From Agroathelia rolfsii (Eukaryota; Basidiomycota; Agaricomycetes; Amylocorticiales; Amylocorticiaceae), in the NCBI GenBank assembly GCA_018343915.1, contig JABRWF010000006.1, forward strand, positions 868,001 through 932,000: DNA of 64,000 nucleotides, written 5' to 3'. A model generated the notes under the pieces. The model did not search any database and was not told the DNA's origin. It saw nothing but the letters and a program-made list of their open reading frames with translations. Position 1 is the first letter of the stretch; the number at the start of each line of letters is the position of its first letter. The translations under genes were made by a program, and so were the position numbers. Shown in pieces: positions 11,828-24,243 of the stretch.

Positions 11828-13726
11828 ATGACAGGATCATCTTCATCGTACGCGTGGATCGCAGAAGAAACGCCTCAGGGTCGTGTTTATCGCCGTCCCA
11901 TGGGCTTAGCTGAGCTCGGTTTTTTCTGGGACGGTGAATTTACTGGAATCGCGGATGGCATACAGCACTGCATTGTGGATATCCTCTCCGACGTAGACAT
12001 ATTTTGTCAGGAGAATGTCGAGCGGGCCTGGATTTCATTAAAACAGCGTTTTCCTCTTCTTGGTGGCCGATCATATCTTCCCAACGAGGACGCAACGAAG
12101 AACGCCTACATCCTTGTTTCAGAAGCCCAGCTATCTCAGGTGCATCCAGGGGAGCTGGTCTTCCTTAATATCACCTCTGCCCAGGAGGCTGATGAAATGG
12201 TGGACAAGATGATGAACGGGCCGCGTATACTCTCGCGAGACATGCAAGCATGTGCTCACATCTTGAAGCGCACAGATACTCCCAACGTATATCATCTGAT
12301 GCTTCAGTCCAGTCATCTCATTACCGATGCTACGGCAAACACGACCTTCCTGAGGAATTTCTTGGATCTTGTCAGTGCCGCGGGTAAAAACACTTTCGTC
12401 CCGTCTCTGGAAGACCGCCTGGCTCCAGCCATACCATGGGAAGAGCTTCGTTCAGAGCGAGACTACAATCATCCAAGGACAAGGTGGCGTCGAGCTATCG
12501 GGATGGTCTTGGCCGAAGTAAAGGCATCTAACATGACTGTAAGAGATCCGGTTATTCAGCCCCTCAAACTGATGCTCACGGTCGATGATGCTCTTAGGGA
12601 GGCCATACTCTACCATGCACGGTCATGGATTCTACCGCTTGGACAGCCTCGCGCTCTACATTTATTTTTGAAGAGTTCTCTCCCGCACGATCCACGCGCA
12701 TATTTGAGACTTGTCGAAAGAGCAGTATTACGCTCGGCAATGCTCTAACAGTCCTCGGACAGGTCGCTCTTTTGCGTGTACTTCATCGTCGCTATCTTAG
12801 AGGAGATATCAGTGAAGAAGAATGGGAGCACCGCAAGCGTCAACCAATGCATACCGGAGGACCAATCAACCTTAGGCCATACATGAGAAGAGAATGGTAC
12901 GAAAATGGTGGCGGCGGAGACATAATGCTTTGCATAGGCTTTTTGCCTATATCCCTTCCTTTCGTACCCATGCACGGCTCCAACGACGTACAGCTCGATG
13001 CACCCAGTTTCGATTCTTTACTTTCGAGGAGAGGTTTCCTTCATCGCTGTGAGCTTGTTAAATCGGCACTGAAGAAACATCTGAAACACCCATTGTTTAC
13101 TGAAACCGTCGCGCGTGCTGGCGAGCTTGAGAGGAGCAGGCTAACTGCTTTACTTTGGAAACAGACGGCCAGCGGGGAGTCGATAACAGACGAAGATCGC
13201 GCTACGGTGGCGAAAGTTACGTTTGGGAATTCCGCAACAGATCCGCCTGTCTTGTCTTTTGGAGGGTCAAGCATCGGGAGTGTAAGGCTTAATGGTTATC
13301 TCTACGCACATATCACAAATGCTCATGCATATATGCTAGGTTGACGCTATGCTTCCTTCGGATTATCCCCTGCCTTCAGCTCATCCTCTGTCTCCACTCA
13401 ATCCTCTGCCACCACCAGTGAACGCCGGCCGTATCCTCGACCCGCCGCATCCACTTCCGGAAGATGTCATGCATCCCACTCCAGTTATTCATCTCCGCTC
13501 CATGACCATAAACTTGCGTTGCCGACCTGGAGAGCTCTATCTTGGCGCTAGGACTTTTAAGGGATGTTTAACCTTCTTCCTTTTCTACGATCAAAACGTG
13601 TTTGCCTCGAAAGTTGTTATAGAATGGATGAAAGAGGTTAGGGCAGCCACGAATTGGTATCTTGGCAGCGACGAGATCCATGTGAGCGATTACGATGACT
13701 TTATCCAACCTCGTCCGCGGTTGTGA
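11828..13726 (+). CDS. HxxxD-type (CAT-fold) acyltransferase-like protein, tandem copy 1
   Basis: 593 aa from three exons (11828-12538, 12598-13281, 13340-13726). The protein belongs to the chloramphenicol-acetyltransferase / BAHD / trichothecene-acetyltransferase superfamily, whose members move acyl groups from CoA to an alcohol or amine. The active-site HxxxD reads SHLITDA near residue 160. C-terminal of this is NALTVLGQVALLRVLHRRYL and RPYMRREWYENGGGGD. The usual second motif DFGWG is not seen; FGGSSIG at the exon 2/3 boundary may take its place. First of three tandem same-strand paralogues; it is the most divergent of them. No signal peptide or membrane segment is visible, so a cytosolic enzyme is likely. 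Substrate unknown; the family is often involved in secondary metabolism. Confidence 0.8.
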
Positions 13727-14378
13727 GGGTAATATTAAAAAACCCTCTGTAATGGTGTATGCTTATGCATGATGCCAGCGCACAAAAGGTACTTATACCA
13801 CTGCAGGCTATAGCAGTCGCCCTGTACCAGAACGGATAACCCATATCGTTAAAATTTACACTTTTCTTCTTTTTTATTATGTATTCTTTCTTTATATGGG
13901 ATAATTATTTTTTCAACTCGTCAAGTTATAGTGTCCGCGTCGCCGTCGAATCTGCGACAGCCAGCGTCTTGATGATAGTATTTGTGGTGATAGATCTAAT
14001 TAGAGTAGCATCAACATTACTTAATAGTCACCAGATGAAAGTGATGCGAGCGCCGGGGAGACATTACATGACTAATTAATCACGTAAACATGGACACCGG
14101 CACTTACCGGTACCCGGAAGATTTCATAGAACTTGACAAAAACATGCAACCCTGTCCGCCGGCTGCTAAAGTCAACTTGAACCAATCGGGTTTGAAAGTG
14201 TCCTGCTTTGTTCCCTAAACGACCAGAGTGCAAGTCAGAAGCTATACGGGCTGAGTCCGCTTCGCATTGCTAATACAGTACGCCCGCACTCTACTAGACC
14301 TCTGCTTCAAGGCAACGAATGATTGACGGCCCATAAAGGGTCCCTTACTAGGCCATCCGCAGAATCCAAAGATTGTCA
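13727..14378. other. Spacer between acyltransferase copies 1 and 2
   Basis: About 650 bases without a supported gene; AT-rich just after copy 1. It presumably holds the terminator of copy 1 and the promoter of copy 2. Confidence 0.5.
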
Positions 14379-16293
14379 ATGGTCAATAGCGTGCCAGCAT
14401 GGACTACTGAAAACACCCCTCGTGGGCGTGTTCATCGTCGACTTATGGGTTCTACAGAGCAAGCCTTCTTTTGGGATGTTGAATTCAATGGCACGTCGGA
14501 CAACGTACAACACTGTCTGATCGACGTCCTTTCTGGGCCTGATGTTTTCTCGGAGAGAAATGTTTCTCGTGCATGGGTTACCCTGAAGCAGCAGTTTCCT
14601 TTCCTCGGTGCACAGTTCGAGCTTCCAAATGATGACCCCTATCAACCTCTGTACATATCTATCTCAGAGAACCGCCTTACTGACGTCCAATCCGGAGAAC
14701 TGGTTTTCATGGACATTGCTTCTGCGCAGGAGGCCGAAGTGGTGTTAGATGGAATAATGAACGGGCCCCGTATGCTCTCGCGCGACAGACAAGCATGCAT
14801 CCATATCCTCAGGCGCACTGATGTGCCTAATCTATATCACTTGATGTTGTATATTTGCCACATCATCAGTGATGGGACATCGAACGGGTCCGTTTTGAGA
14901 AATTTCTTGGATAATGTTAGTGCAGGCGACAGATCTCATCTCACGAAGCCACTCTGTTTAGAGAGGCGTCTCCCATATTTGCTATCTTTAGAGGAGCGCC
15001 GGGAACGATTAGATCATAGTCACCCCCGAATGCGATGGCGTAGGGCAATTGGACGGGTTATAGCGTCAATAATAGCAACAAGAATGACTGTAAGACAGCT
15101 TCATTGTCATTATGTCAGTTGTACCGTGAATCTTGTTGATAATCTATCTAGGGCGGACATACACTACCTCGTACTGTCACAGAGTCTACCCCTTGGACGC
15201 CTGCCCATACAGCATTCGCACATGCGGTCTTTTCACGGAAAGAATCAACCGAGCTACTCGTTACATGCCGTGAAAATAATATTACTTTTGGCCATGCACT
15301 CACTGTACTCGGACAAATCGCACTCTCTCGTGTCCTCCACCGTCGGTACCTGCGAGGGGAAATTTCCGAAGAAGAGTGGGAACACCGCAAACGCCAGCCA
15401 ATGCATCATAGCGGCCCTGTCAATCTCAGGCCCTACATGGATAAGGAGTGGTATCAAAACGGAGGCGGGGGCGATGTTTTTATCAGTATCGGCTCCTCTT
15501 TTGCTACCTTGCCATTCATGCCATTCAGCAACTCACGCAATGACCTTGACCAAGGCTCGCCTAAGTTAGAGACTCTGCTTTCGAAGAAAAGGTTCTTCTA
15601 TCGATGCCATATCGTCAAATCGGCCAACAACAAACTCCTGAAGAGTCCACTCATCCTGGAAATTGCCCCACCAGCTGCAAGAGAAAGAATATCACGATCC
15701 CTAGTATTATTGCGAAAACAAATGTCGAAATGCATGAGCAGCGAGGTGGACAATCATGATCTCGCCGCTGCCAAAGCTGCATACACAAATTCTTCTACCC
15801 CCAATTTCACTGCTGCCTTCGGTGGATCAAGCTTTGGCAATGTAAGGTTACCTCTATCATTGTTTCTTCTTTAACCGCTTTCTAATCAGTGTGCCAAAAT
15901 AATCAGCTTGATCTTATCGTACCACAGACCTACCCACTACCATCTTCACATCCACTGTCACCGCTCCATCCATTCACTCATCCTCTGAATGCAGGCCATA
16001 GATTGCCTGAACCTCGGAATTTGCCAGAAGAGCATATGAACCCTAAGCCTGTGCTCCGTCTTCGCTCCAGTCTAACACATATGCGCTGTCGGCCGGCCCA
16101 GTTATATTTAGGCGCCGGGACAGCCCAAGGAATTCTTCAAGTTTTTTGTTTTTTCGACAGGAAGGTATATGCTCCTGAAACTGTGGAAGAATGGATCAAG
16201 GAGGTTCAGAACGCTGGGAAGTGGTATCTCGGTAAGGCTAACGTCAAGTTGGACTACAAAGATGTGTCAGTTGAAGTAAAGACTAAATTATGA
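14379..16293 (+). CDS. HxxxD-type (CAT-fold) acyltransferase-like protein, tandem copy 2
   Basis: 595 aa from three exons (14379-15089, 15152-15841, 15907-16293). The HxxxD motif is CHIISDG; later conserved blocks are GHALTVLGQIALSRVLHRRY, RPYMDKEWYQNGGGGD and FGGSSFG at the end of exon 2. Exon 1 is exactly 711 bases, as in copies 1 and 3, and both introns sit at the same codons and phase 0. It is much closer to copy 3 than to copy 1 over the whole length. Start chosen at ATG 14379, which gives MVNSVPAWTTENTPRGR and aligns with the start of copy 3; a nearby TTG two codons upstream is not a likely eukaryotic start. Intact catalytic motif, so probably active; acyl donor CoA by family, acceptor unknown. 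Confidence 0.82.
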
Positions 16294-16857
16294 AAACACG
16301 CAAGTACAAAAATCGTGGCTGTGATCATTTTGCTGATTAGTACCGTAGTCTGTTATCACATACATTCCCGTACGTTTGAGTCCGAGTTTTTGTGTTAATA
16401 CCCTAAAAAGCAAATTTAATCATAAATAAATACCGTAATGAATTTGATCTATTTCGAGCATCAACAACTTCCTTAGTGTGCACATCTCGGGAATATGATA
16501 AATGGCAGTCGCACTTTAGCTTACCAAGTTCGTGTGTTGTGCACAACTTGAGCGGATAATTATGTAAACACTCCCACACCGTGATTCGGGGATTCTGAGT
16601 CATGGGCTTGAAAGCATCCAATCATGGGGATGCAGAATATCCGGGCTTCCGTGTGCCTGTCCGGCTATTCGAGTCGACCTGAACCGTCTTGTTTTCTTGT
16701 TTTCTCCTCAGTGAACGACTAGACGGCGTCAGCAGCAATACTGGTTGAATCCGCTTTATAGTGCGCTCATACCGCCATGACTTTGCTTTGAAGTGATGAC
16801 CGATTAATTGGCCATACAAGATTCCTTAGGTCATCTCCAAATTTCCAGGCTTGAAAA
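16294..16857. other. Spacer between acyltransferase copies 2 and 3
   Basis: About 560 bases without a supported gene. It holds the 3' flank of copy 2 and the promoter of copy 3. Confidence 0.5.
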
Positions 16858-18781
16858 ATGGTTAACACCATATCATCATGGACTACTGAAGATACTCCCC
16901 ACGGGCGTGTTCACCGTCGACTTATGGGGTCGACAGAACAAGGTTTCTTCTGGGATGCCGAATTCACCGGTACGGCGGATAGCATACAACACTGTCAAGT
17001 CGATGTCCTCTCTGGGTCTGATGTTTTCTCGGAGAGGAATGTTTCTCGTGCATGGATTAGCCTGAAGCAGCAATTTCCTTTCCTCGGTGCACAGTTTGAA
17101 CTTCCAAATGAGGATCCTGATCAGCCCCTATATATATCCGTCTCGGAGAATCGCCTTGTTGGTGTTCAACCTGGGGAGTTGATTTTCAAGGATATTGCTT
17201 CTCTGAAGGAAGCCGAGGTAGTATTAGACAATATACTCAACGGACCTCGTATCCTTTCGCGCGATAGACAGGCATGCATCCATATCCTTAGGCGCACTGA
17301 TGTGCCTAATCTATACCACTTAATGCTGCAAATTTGTCATGCTATCAGTGACGGAATGTCGAATGGGTCTTTCTTGAGGAATTTTCTGGACACCGTCAGC
17401 GCAGGCGATAGGCCTCATCTCACAAAGCCGCCTCGTTTAGAGAGGCGTCTACCGTCTTTGTTGTCTTTAGAGGAGCTCCGTGGGCGACTAGACCATGATC
17501 ACCCCCGAATGCGATGGCGTAGGGCGATCGGCCAGGTTTTGTCATCTAGGATTGCATCAAAAATGACTGTAAGACCCTCTGATTGTTCATAATATAAATA
17601 TTGGGCCGTCATTTACACTAATATTGGTTTAGGGTGGCCAGACTCTGCCTCGTACCATATCAGAGTCTACATCTTGGACACCCGCTCGCTCAGGGCATGC
17701 ATACGCCGATTTTACGCCCAAAGAATCAACTCAAATATTGACCACATGTCGCAAGAACAAGATCACGTTTGGTCATGCGCTCACCGTGCTTGGCCAAGTC
17801 GCACTCTCTCGTGTTCTTCATCGCCGATATCTGCGTGGTGAGATCTCTGAAGAAGAGTGGGAATATCGCAAGTGCCAACCAATGCACCAAGGCGGTCCTG
17901 TCAATCTCAGGCCCTACATGGACAAAGAATGGTATCAGAATGGAGGAGGGGGTGATATTGTTCTCAGCATTGGATTCTCCTTCGCTACCCTACCATTCAT
18001 GCCATTCAGCAACTCGCGTGATGACCTTGATCAAGGCTCACCTAAATTGGAGACGCTGCTCTCAAGGAAACGATTCTTCCATCGATGCCGTATTGTTAAA
18101 TCGGCAAACGACAAAGTTCTGAAGAGCCCACTTATCCTCGAGACCACTGTATTTTCTGCAAGAGTAGAGAGAGGTCGATCTACGGCATTGTTGTGGAAAA
18201 AGATCATAGATCGCCGCGGAACAAATGAGGACGACCACGACCTTGTCGACGCCAAAGCTACATTCAAAAGCACCTTCACACCCGGTTTTGTCTTTGGCTT
18301 TGGTGGATCGAGCATTGGAAATGTGAGCCTTAAACCAACGTTTTTTTTTTTTTTGCTAATCGCTTCTCAACTTGTATGTCAAAACAATCAGATCGATCAC
18401 ATCGTACCGCCAACCTACCCGTTGCCATCTTCCCATCCGCTGTCACCGCTCCATCCATTCACCCATCCTCTGAACGCAGGGCACAGATTGCCTGCACCCC
18501 GCAATTTAACAGAAGAATACATGAATCCTAAGCCCGTGCTCCATCTTCGCTCCAGTGTAACACGTTTGCACTGTCGACCTGCAGAGCTATATTTGGGCGC
18601 CAAAACGGCCCGAGGTAGTCTTCAAGTTTTATGCTTTTTCGACGAGAACGTGTATACCACAGACACGGTGGAAGAGTGGATCAAAGAGGTCCAATACGCT
18701 ACGAAGTGGTACCTTGGCAGAGACAACGTCGAGTTGGATATTGACCAGGATTTGTCAGTTCAGGTGCCAACGAAGTTGTGA
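16858..18781 (+). CDS. HxxxD-type (CAT-fold) acyltransferase-like protein, tandem copy 3
   Basis: 596 aa from three exons (16858-17568, 17633-18322, 18392-18781). HxxxD reads CHAISDG. Further blocks shared with copies 1 and 2: FGHALTVLGQVALSRVLHRR, RPYMDKEWYQNGGGGD, FGGSSIG, then a proline-rich YPLPSSHPLSPLHPFTHP and a C-terminal LxCRPAELYLGAKT. Intron 2 has a 15-base T run just upstream of its acceptor. Exon lengths are 711, 690 and 390 bases, nearly the same as the neighbours, so the array arose by tandem duplication after the introns were fixed. All three copies have open frames. The role is acyl transfer by family membership only. Confidence 0.82.
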
Positions 18782-18953
18782 ACAAAAGTCATGGGTATGA
18801 TCTTGTTATTGATTAGTACCAGAAAATGTTGTCGTACCATGTATGTGTTTGTATGCATCGATACCATGTAAAAGCAGAAAAAAAACCACGAATACAGATA
18901 TGACTCGGATTGCTATAGAAATAGGTCTATATGGCGTTTTGGTCAAAAGTGCC

Positions 18954-21900
18954 TCACGTCGATAGTGGATTCCATTCCCCGCCACAAATACACCGCTGAC
19001 CCCACCGTTTCTCCCAAGAGACCCAGCGTAGCGAAAGGTGCGGCTGTGGCACAGGCGCGACCTCTGTCAACCCTCCGCACCGCAGGCACTTGCTGATCTT
19101 CTTCGGCTGTCCAGCGTTTCCATCCGGTGCGACATTGACGATGTCATTGAGCAACGTGTGGGTGACGACGTCACGCACGAACGCCTTATGTGGAGCGTCG
19201 TCATCGTGGCCACTACTGCTGACAAGGTCCTGGGCGCGTAGGAAAAGCTTTGGCTTGTCAAGAGGCACGGGAGAAGCGAGAATTTTGCGGATCGCGCCGA
19301 GGATGAATGCGTATGAGACGGGACTGGGCTCACATCGCACGAGAGCTTGCCGGAGCATAGCCGCTACCGCAATGAAATAGGATATTAGCATTTAGTATGA
19401 TTTCTCCGTCAACATGGAAAGACGCTAAAAACTCACGATCACCCAACTTGCCAGGTTCAGCCTCGACTTCTTTTTTCAGCTCTCCAAGCCTATCTGATAG
19501 AGCTTGAATGTTGATTCCGGATCCGTCCACGAGGGACAGGAGTTCTTCCTTGGCAATCTGAGCGTTCTCGCCGCGAGCATTCCGTTGTTTAACCTGAGCA
19601 TAAAACTGTGCCACGTGTTTCAAGCAGTTGTGGGTCAGGCCAAGGGTGAATGGATGAGCGAAGGAAAACAGAGCTGGTGTCGATATTGATATGTCGGATG
19701 CTGTCCAAATGAAAAAGAAGTCAACCAGTTTCCAAGTCTATATCCAAGAAAGAGACATCTAGGAGAGAAATACTAACATGTATTAGTAGCCCGAGAAACG
19801 GACGGTATTGCGGTATCTGTCTCTTCCATCTTGACATCGCTGTCGAGGGAAGAGCCTGCTACGATGACACACTCCCGCATTAAAGCTTGGATGCTATCTA
19901 TAATCCGACGAGTGAGGGCCAAGAGCTGCCATATGACCTCTTGATTTGCCATTAACAGTCAGTGATCATCTTTGACAATGAAGATTCTGACAGCATACCG
20001 AGATCATAAGTTGTGTTACTGGTACCGCTCTCACGACACTCATCAAACGCCTTGTTGATGGACGCATACGTGCACACTGAGTGCGCCGCTTGAGCGCGGA
20101 TCAGATCCATATCATCCGAATGTTCGACCTGGTGTAGCCCAAATGCATCTGTTCCCGGACCTGCCGTATTCGGCCTGCGTTTCCTGGAGCGAGCCCTAGA
20201 CAAGTTAAACGATCATGTCTTAGTGTTTTATGTACTTGAAAAGTATTGAGAATCCAAAGCTACCTGTAAACCTCGACCATGAGCCCAAGAATTTCAAGTG
20301 TTACTTTTGGACCAAGGATCTCCAACGCATGAGCAGGTACATCTTCAAAATTACTTGCACCGCCTACATCTCCAGGCGGGGGCGGGAGACTAAGGAGGTG
20401 GACGATATCCCCTATTGGACGTTTTGTAATCAGAGCAAGTGCCAGAATCCGACTTTGCACAATCCGTCGGGTATTGGCGTCGCCTAAAGGGCATCAAATA
20501 TGGCACTGTAAGCAATATGTATTGAATCCATCAGGCGACAGTCAAGTAAGTACCTTTCGTTGGCAGGCGCTGAATGGCTATCTGAGGGATGAAAGAGGGC
20601 AATTCGGAAACAGTGGCCAATAGTTGTTCATTCGGTGAGAAAATTGCATTCAATGGAACACTATCTGGGAAAGAATTGCAACATGATTAGACGAACAATG
20701 CACCAGGAGGAGTAAATGTATATACCTATAGGAGGACGGTGTTTCGATGAGCTGTATAGCTCAATATCATGCCATTCTGGGTCATGGGATAAGTCTGGTC
20801 TAAAGAGAACAACAGACCCTTAGCAATGCAAAGCAAGGAGCAATAGCAGAATTATAACTCACAGATTCAGGACGCGGACAAAGCCGGCAGTATGTTTTTC
20901 ATCTCCGGAGACTACAACATATATTTGCCTTGTCAAAGGAGATCGCGGTACGATAGATACTAGTACTGAAGGACTTGGGAACGTCATGATGTTGGGTGTC
21001 GAGTTTTCGGTCTAATAAATTCAACCATTCAAATCCTAGCGTTCCTATCTGTTTGAATAGAATCTTACCCAGTGGGTTTGACTTTCCATCCCATTTTGAA
21101 CAGTCCGTCGTGAAAAAGAGTACAAAGCGAGTTGTGAACGTGGCGCCGAGTTGTCTGAAACAGTACAAGCACTAAGCCGAAAAATCGGAAAATCACGGCT
21201 GAAAGACGTACAATCTGAGAAGCCTAGAAACGATGCACAGAGATACAATTCTGCCAATTTTTCTTGTATACTAACGACTTTTGGAGGACGTGGGGCGGGT
21301 ATAAACTTGAGAGACGTGCAGGCTCCAGACAAAGATGGGACGATTGGTGGGAGAGGATAACTTCTCATAGCTGGTCAAAGGTGGTTTTGAAAAGTTAAGA
21401 CAAGAAAAAAGCATGATCGACTAACGACACACCCATATGAATACCGTCATACCCGATGACAACTTCACATAATTCAATATCTTGACTCTCCCCCCATCGA
21501 TGACTGTCTATAAAAGAGGTATGTTCTGGAGGTGGTCCGTTGACGAGATTGTCGGACGGTAGCTTTTGCTCTTCAGTAGTATTAGGAGAGGTGATAGTCC
21601 GCATCGCAATAACGACCTTGTTGTCTGTCAAATGTCATGAGCCTCTCTCGGTTTCTCAGCGCATAAGAAATTTCAAAACCTTGATATCCGAATCCTATGT
21701 CTCCCTTGACGCATATTCGGGTGTGCGTTCTATTGACCGAAGGATTGGGCTGCATCTGCGATAGATTGCCTTCAAACACGACATCAGGAAACGTCAACGA
21801 GCATGATATCATCGAGGCCGGCGGCTTAGCATCCCGCCCTTCTTTGATAAGCAAAAGGTTTAATGTCTGGTCCTGTGTGAGCAACAAAAGCGATGTGGCG

Positions 21901-22480
21901 GCGAGGGGTACGCTGGGACCCAGAGGTGGCATGCGGCTCGTGAGTGAAGTCCACTGAATAAATAGACGATAGGGTGATTCGAGGTTGGGTCATTCCAGAA
22001 CATAAAGATATAATATATTTGCAGCAGACTTGTGACATACCTCACGTGCATTGTCGACCCACTTTACGCAAACGACAACCTTGCCCGGGTCCATGTGCCA
22101 CAGGTTATGCAATACCCACCCATTACGATAGCTCCATAGGCCTGCGGCGCCAACAAGCTGTCTTTGTTGCGCATTGGGAGGAAAGTACGCAAATAGCCAC
22201 TCATTATTGGAGGATGCTGATATAATCGTCGGTGGCAGCAATCCATGTGAGGTGGGGGAGGGCAGGAAGAGTGTTTTTGGAGGCGACTTGAGGTCGGCGC
22301 TTTGGCATACGATCGCCGGTGTCGTTGCGTGGGCCGTCAGGATACCAGTACGAGACCATGCCAAGGGCCTAGTGGAATCGTCACTCTTCCATACTCGCAG
22401 TTATTGAGATGGGTTGAAGATCATGGTGCGTACGCACGGACGGTTTGGTTCAGTGAGTGGGATATAATGCCACCACTCAT
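18954..22480 (-). CDS. MED16: Mediator of RNA polymerase II transcription subunit 16
   Basis: Tail-module Mediator subunit that links activators to RNA polymerase II. The N-terminal part has the typical LAWSRTG opening, followed by beta-propeller-like segments: SNNEWLFAYFPPN, WHMDPGKVVVCVKWVDNA, AATSLLLLTQDQTLNLLLIK, ICVKGDIGFGYQ, IELCEVVIGYDGIHMG. The extreme C-terminus carries the diagnostic cysteine cluster CLRCGG...RCICGGEWNPLST, likely a metal site. Many short introns interrupt the gene; I did not fix every junction. The ATG is uncertain: the LAWSRTG exon has no in-frame ATG before a stop, and the best solution is an upstream exon from ATG at 22480 (MSGGIISHSLNQTV) joined through a short intron of about 44 bases. 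Head-to-head with COQ11. Confidence 0.82.
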
Positions 22481-22823
22481 GTAATGGAGACGATTCTTCT
22501 TTTGCCTTTCCCTTGTTCATAGCCAGGACAAGGTAGGGTAAATTTTAGAGTGTATTATCCGTGTCCGTGTGCTCCACTATTGTACTCTCTTGTGATGATA
22601 TTTCAAGTTGTAGGGAAGGGCCCGGGTATGTATATGATTTGTATGAGGTGTCTCACTAGCATGCGCCGGTGATCACAATGCCGACTGCTTTCCAAATGCG
22701 GAAGTTGCACGATCACGTGTGTGAAGAGTGGCATGATGTAATGACACTCTGAAATCCCAAGTCGCCTCAAGCTTCTTCTCGACTTACTGTAACTGCACTT
22801 GTCTCGTGGTAATACTCATTGAC
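22481..22823. promoter_or_regulatory. Divergent promoter region MED16 / COQ11
   Basis: A 343-base stretch separates the presumed start codons of MED16 (leftward) and COQ11 (rightward), so it must hold both promoters. I see no clear TATA box or palindromic operator. Confidence 0.5.
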
Positions 22824-24243
22824 ATGGAGCCATTGGCACACAAAATTATTGTTGCTGGTGGGAACGGCTTCCTCGGCTCTGCTGTATGCAAGGCTGCCCT
22901 AGCAAGGGGCATGCAAGTAACAAGCATCAGGTGCATCATCTTGACAATATAATACGCCTGCTCCAGTAATCTCTGGTGTCTCATACGGAAACTCTGAAAA
23001 AGCTCTTCTGGACGCCCGTATACTACACCCAAGGGACATACGCCCGCCTGGGTTTCTAAAGTAAATATTTTTGTGTGCTCCCACGAACCTTTGTGTCTGC
23101 TGTTTCATCGTTCTCTTCTGAACATTGACTCTTGACGTATGCCCATTTCTACGGGCACTGTCTATATTTCGATAGGTTAACTGGGTTAAAGCTGATGCAC
23201 TGGTACCTGCGACATACTCACATCTGCTTCCCACCGCAACGGGTGTCGTTCATACGCTCGGTACACTTTTAGAAGATCCAGGAAAGTACAAGAAAGCTAT
23301 AAAAGAAAGCGACGTCTTCGGCCTGCTGGGTAGTGTACTGGGAGGTGGAAGCAACAGTAATCCATTGAAGAGAGGTTCTGGACAGACCGCGTACGATATT
23401 CTCAACAGAGATTCCGGTCAGTTATGTCCCCAGCATCTGTTTTGGAAGCGTTTTTATATACTAAGTTGTGTGTGTACATTTTATACAGCTTTGCAAGTCG
23501 CACAAGCCTTTGCAGAGAGCACACCCGAATCTCTACCTCCCTCTCCACGCCCGTTCGTCTTCGTCTCCGCCGAGGACATCTTCCGCCCCGTCGTCTCCGC
23601 GCACTACATCGAAAGCAAACGCGAGGCTGAGGCGGGCATTGAGCGTCTCGCACTCGCTCATCCCGACCGCCTGTACGGCGTGTACATGCGTCCCAGTACG
23701 TCCCCTCATCATTACACAATAATCCATCTTTATCTTTCTTTCTTTTCTTTTCAAACCCCTCCCCCCCCCGGTGATAAACGCAAACATTGACCATCTTAAC
23801 AAGGCCTGATCTACCACCCACACTTCCGACCACTCTCCACACCCTTTGCAGCAGCGCTCGACCTCTCCGCGACGCTACACCGGAACGCCCCACGGTCGTT
23901 ACCGACGCCTGCGTCTGTCTTGCGTGCACTAGCGCCTGTGTTACCCACACCACCACCACAGCAGCAGCAACGAGGCTCATCTTCATCTTCACCACTGTAT
24001 TCGATCGCCAACGCGCTCACGATCCCACCCATTCACGTCGAGCACGTCGCGGAGGCGATCTGTGTCGCGCTAGGTGGTCGTACTAGACAACACCGGGGCC
24101 ATGAGGAAGAAGCAGGGGCGGATGTAGAACATCAGCAGCATGTGAGCGGCGTAGTAGATGTCGCACGTATGCGCGAACTCGTCGGATGGGCGGACAAGGG
24201 CGCTGGTGGTTCTGCTACTGATGTGTATGTTCACGCGGCGTGA
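22824..24243 (+). CDS. COQ11: Coenzyme Q complex protein COQ11-like (atypical SDR, NDUFA9-like)
   Basis: 350 aa from five exons: 22824-22930, 23003-23060, 23176-23416, 23489-23695, 23804-24243. The Rossmann motif IIVAGGNGFLGSAVCKAA lies at the N-terminus, followed by SSSGRPYTTPKGHTPAW, VHTLGTLLEDPGKYKKAI, FVFVSAEDIFRPVV, YIESKREAEAGI and LIYHPHFRPLSTP. These match YLR290C/COQ11, a mitochondrial inner-membrane protein of the CoQ synthome that affects ubiquinone production; related to complex I subunit NDUFA9. Members bind NAD(P) but lack a proven reaction. Intron 1 must use the acceptor at 23001-23002; the nearer AG at 22965-22966 would break the frame. A low-complexity insert (PTPPPQQQQRGSSSSS) lies before IANALTIPPIHVEHVAEAIC. 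The N-terminus lacks an obvious long presequence. Confidence 0.88.

Noticed and set aside
22964..23060. COQ11 as a frameshifted pseudogene
   Set aside because: Using the first AG after intron 1 breaks the frame, but the acceptor at 23001-23002 restores SSSGRPYTTPKGHTPAW and joins exon 3 in frame. The gene is intact.
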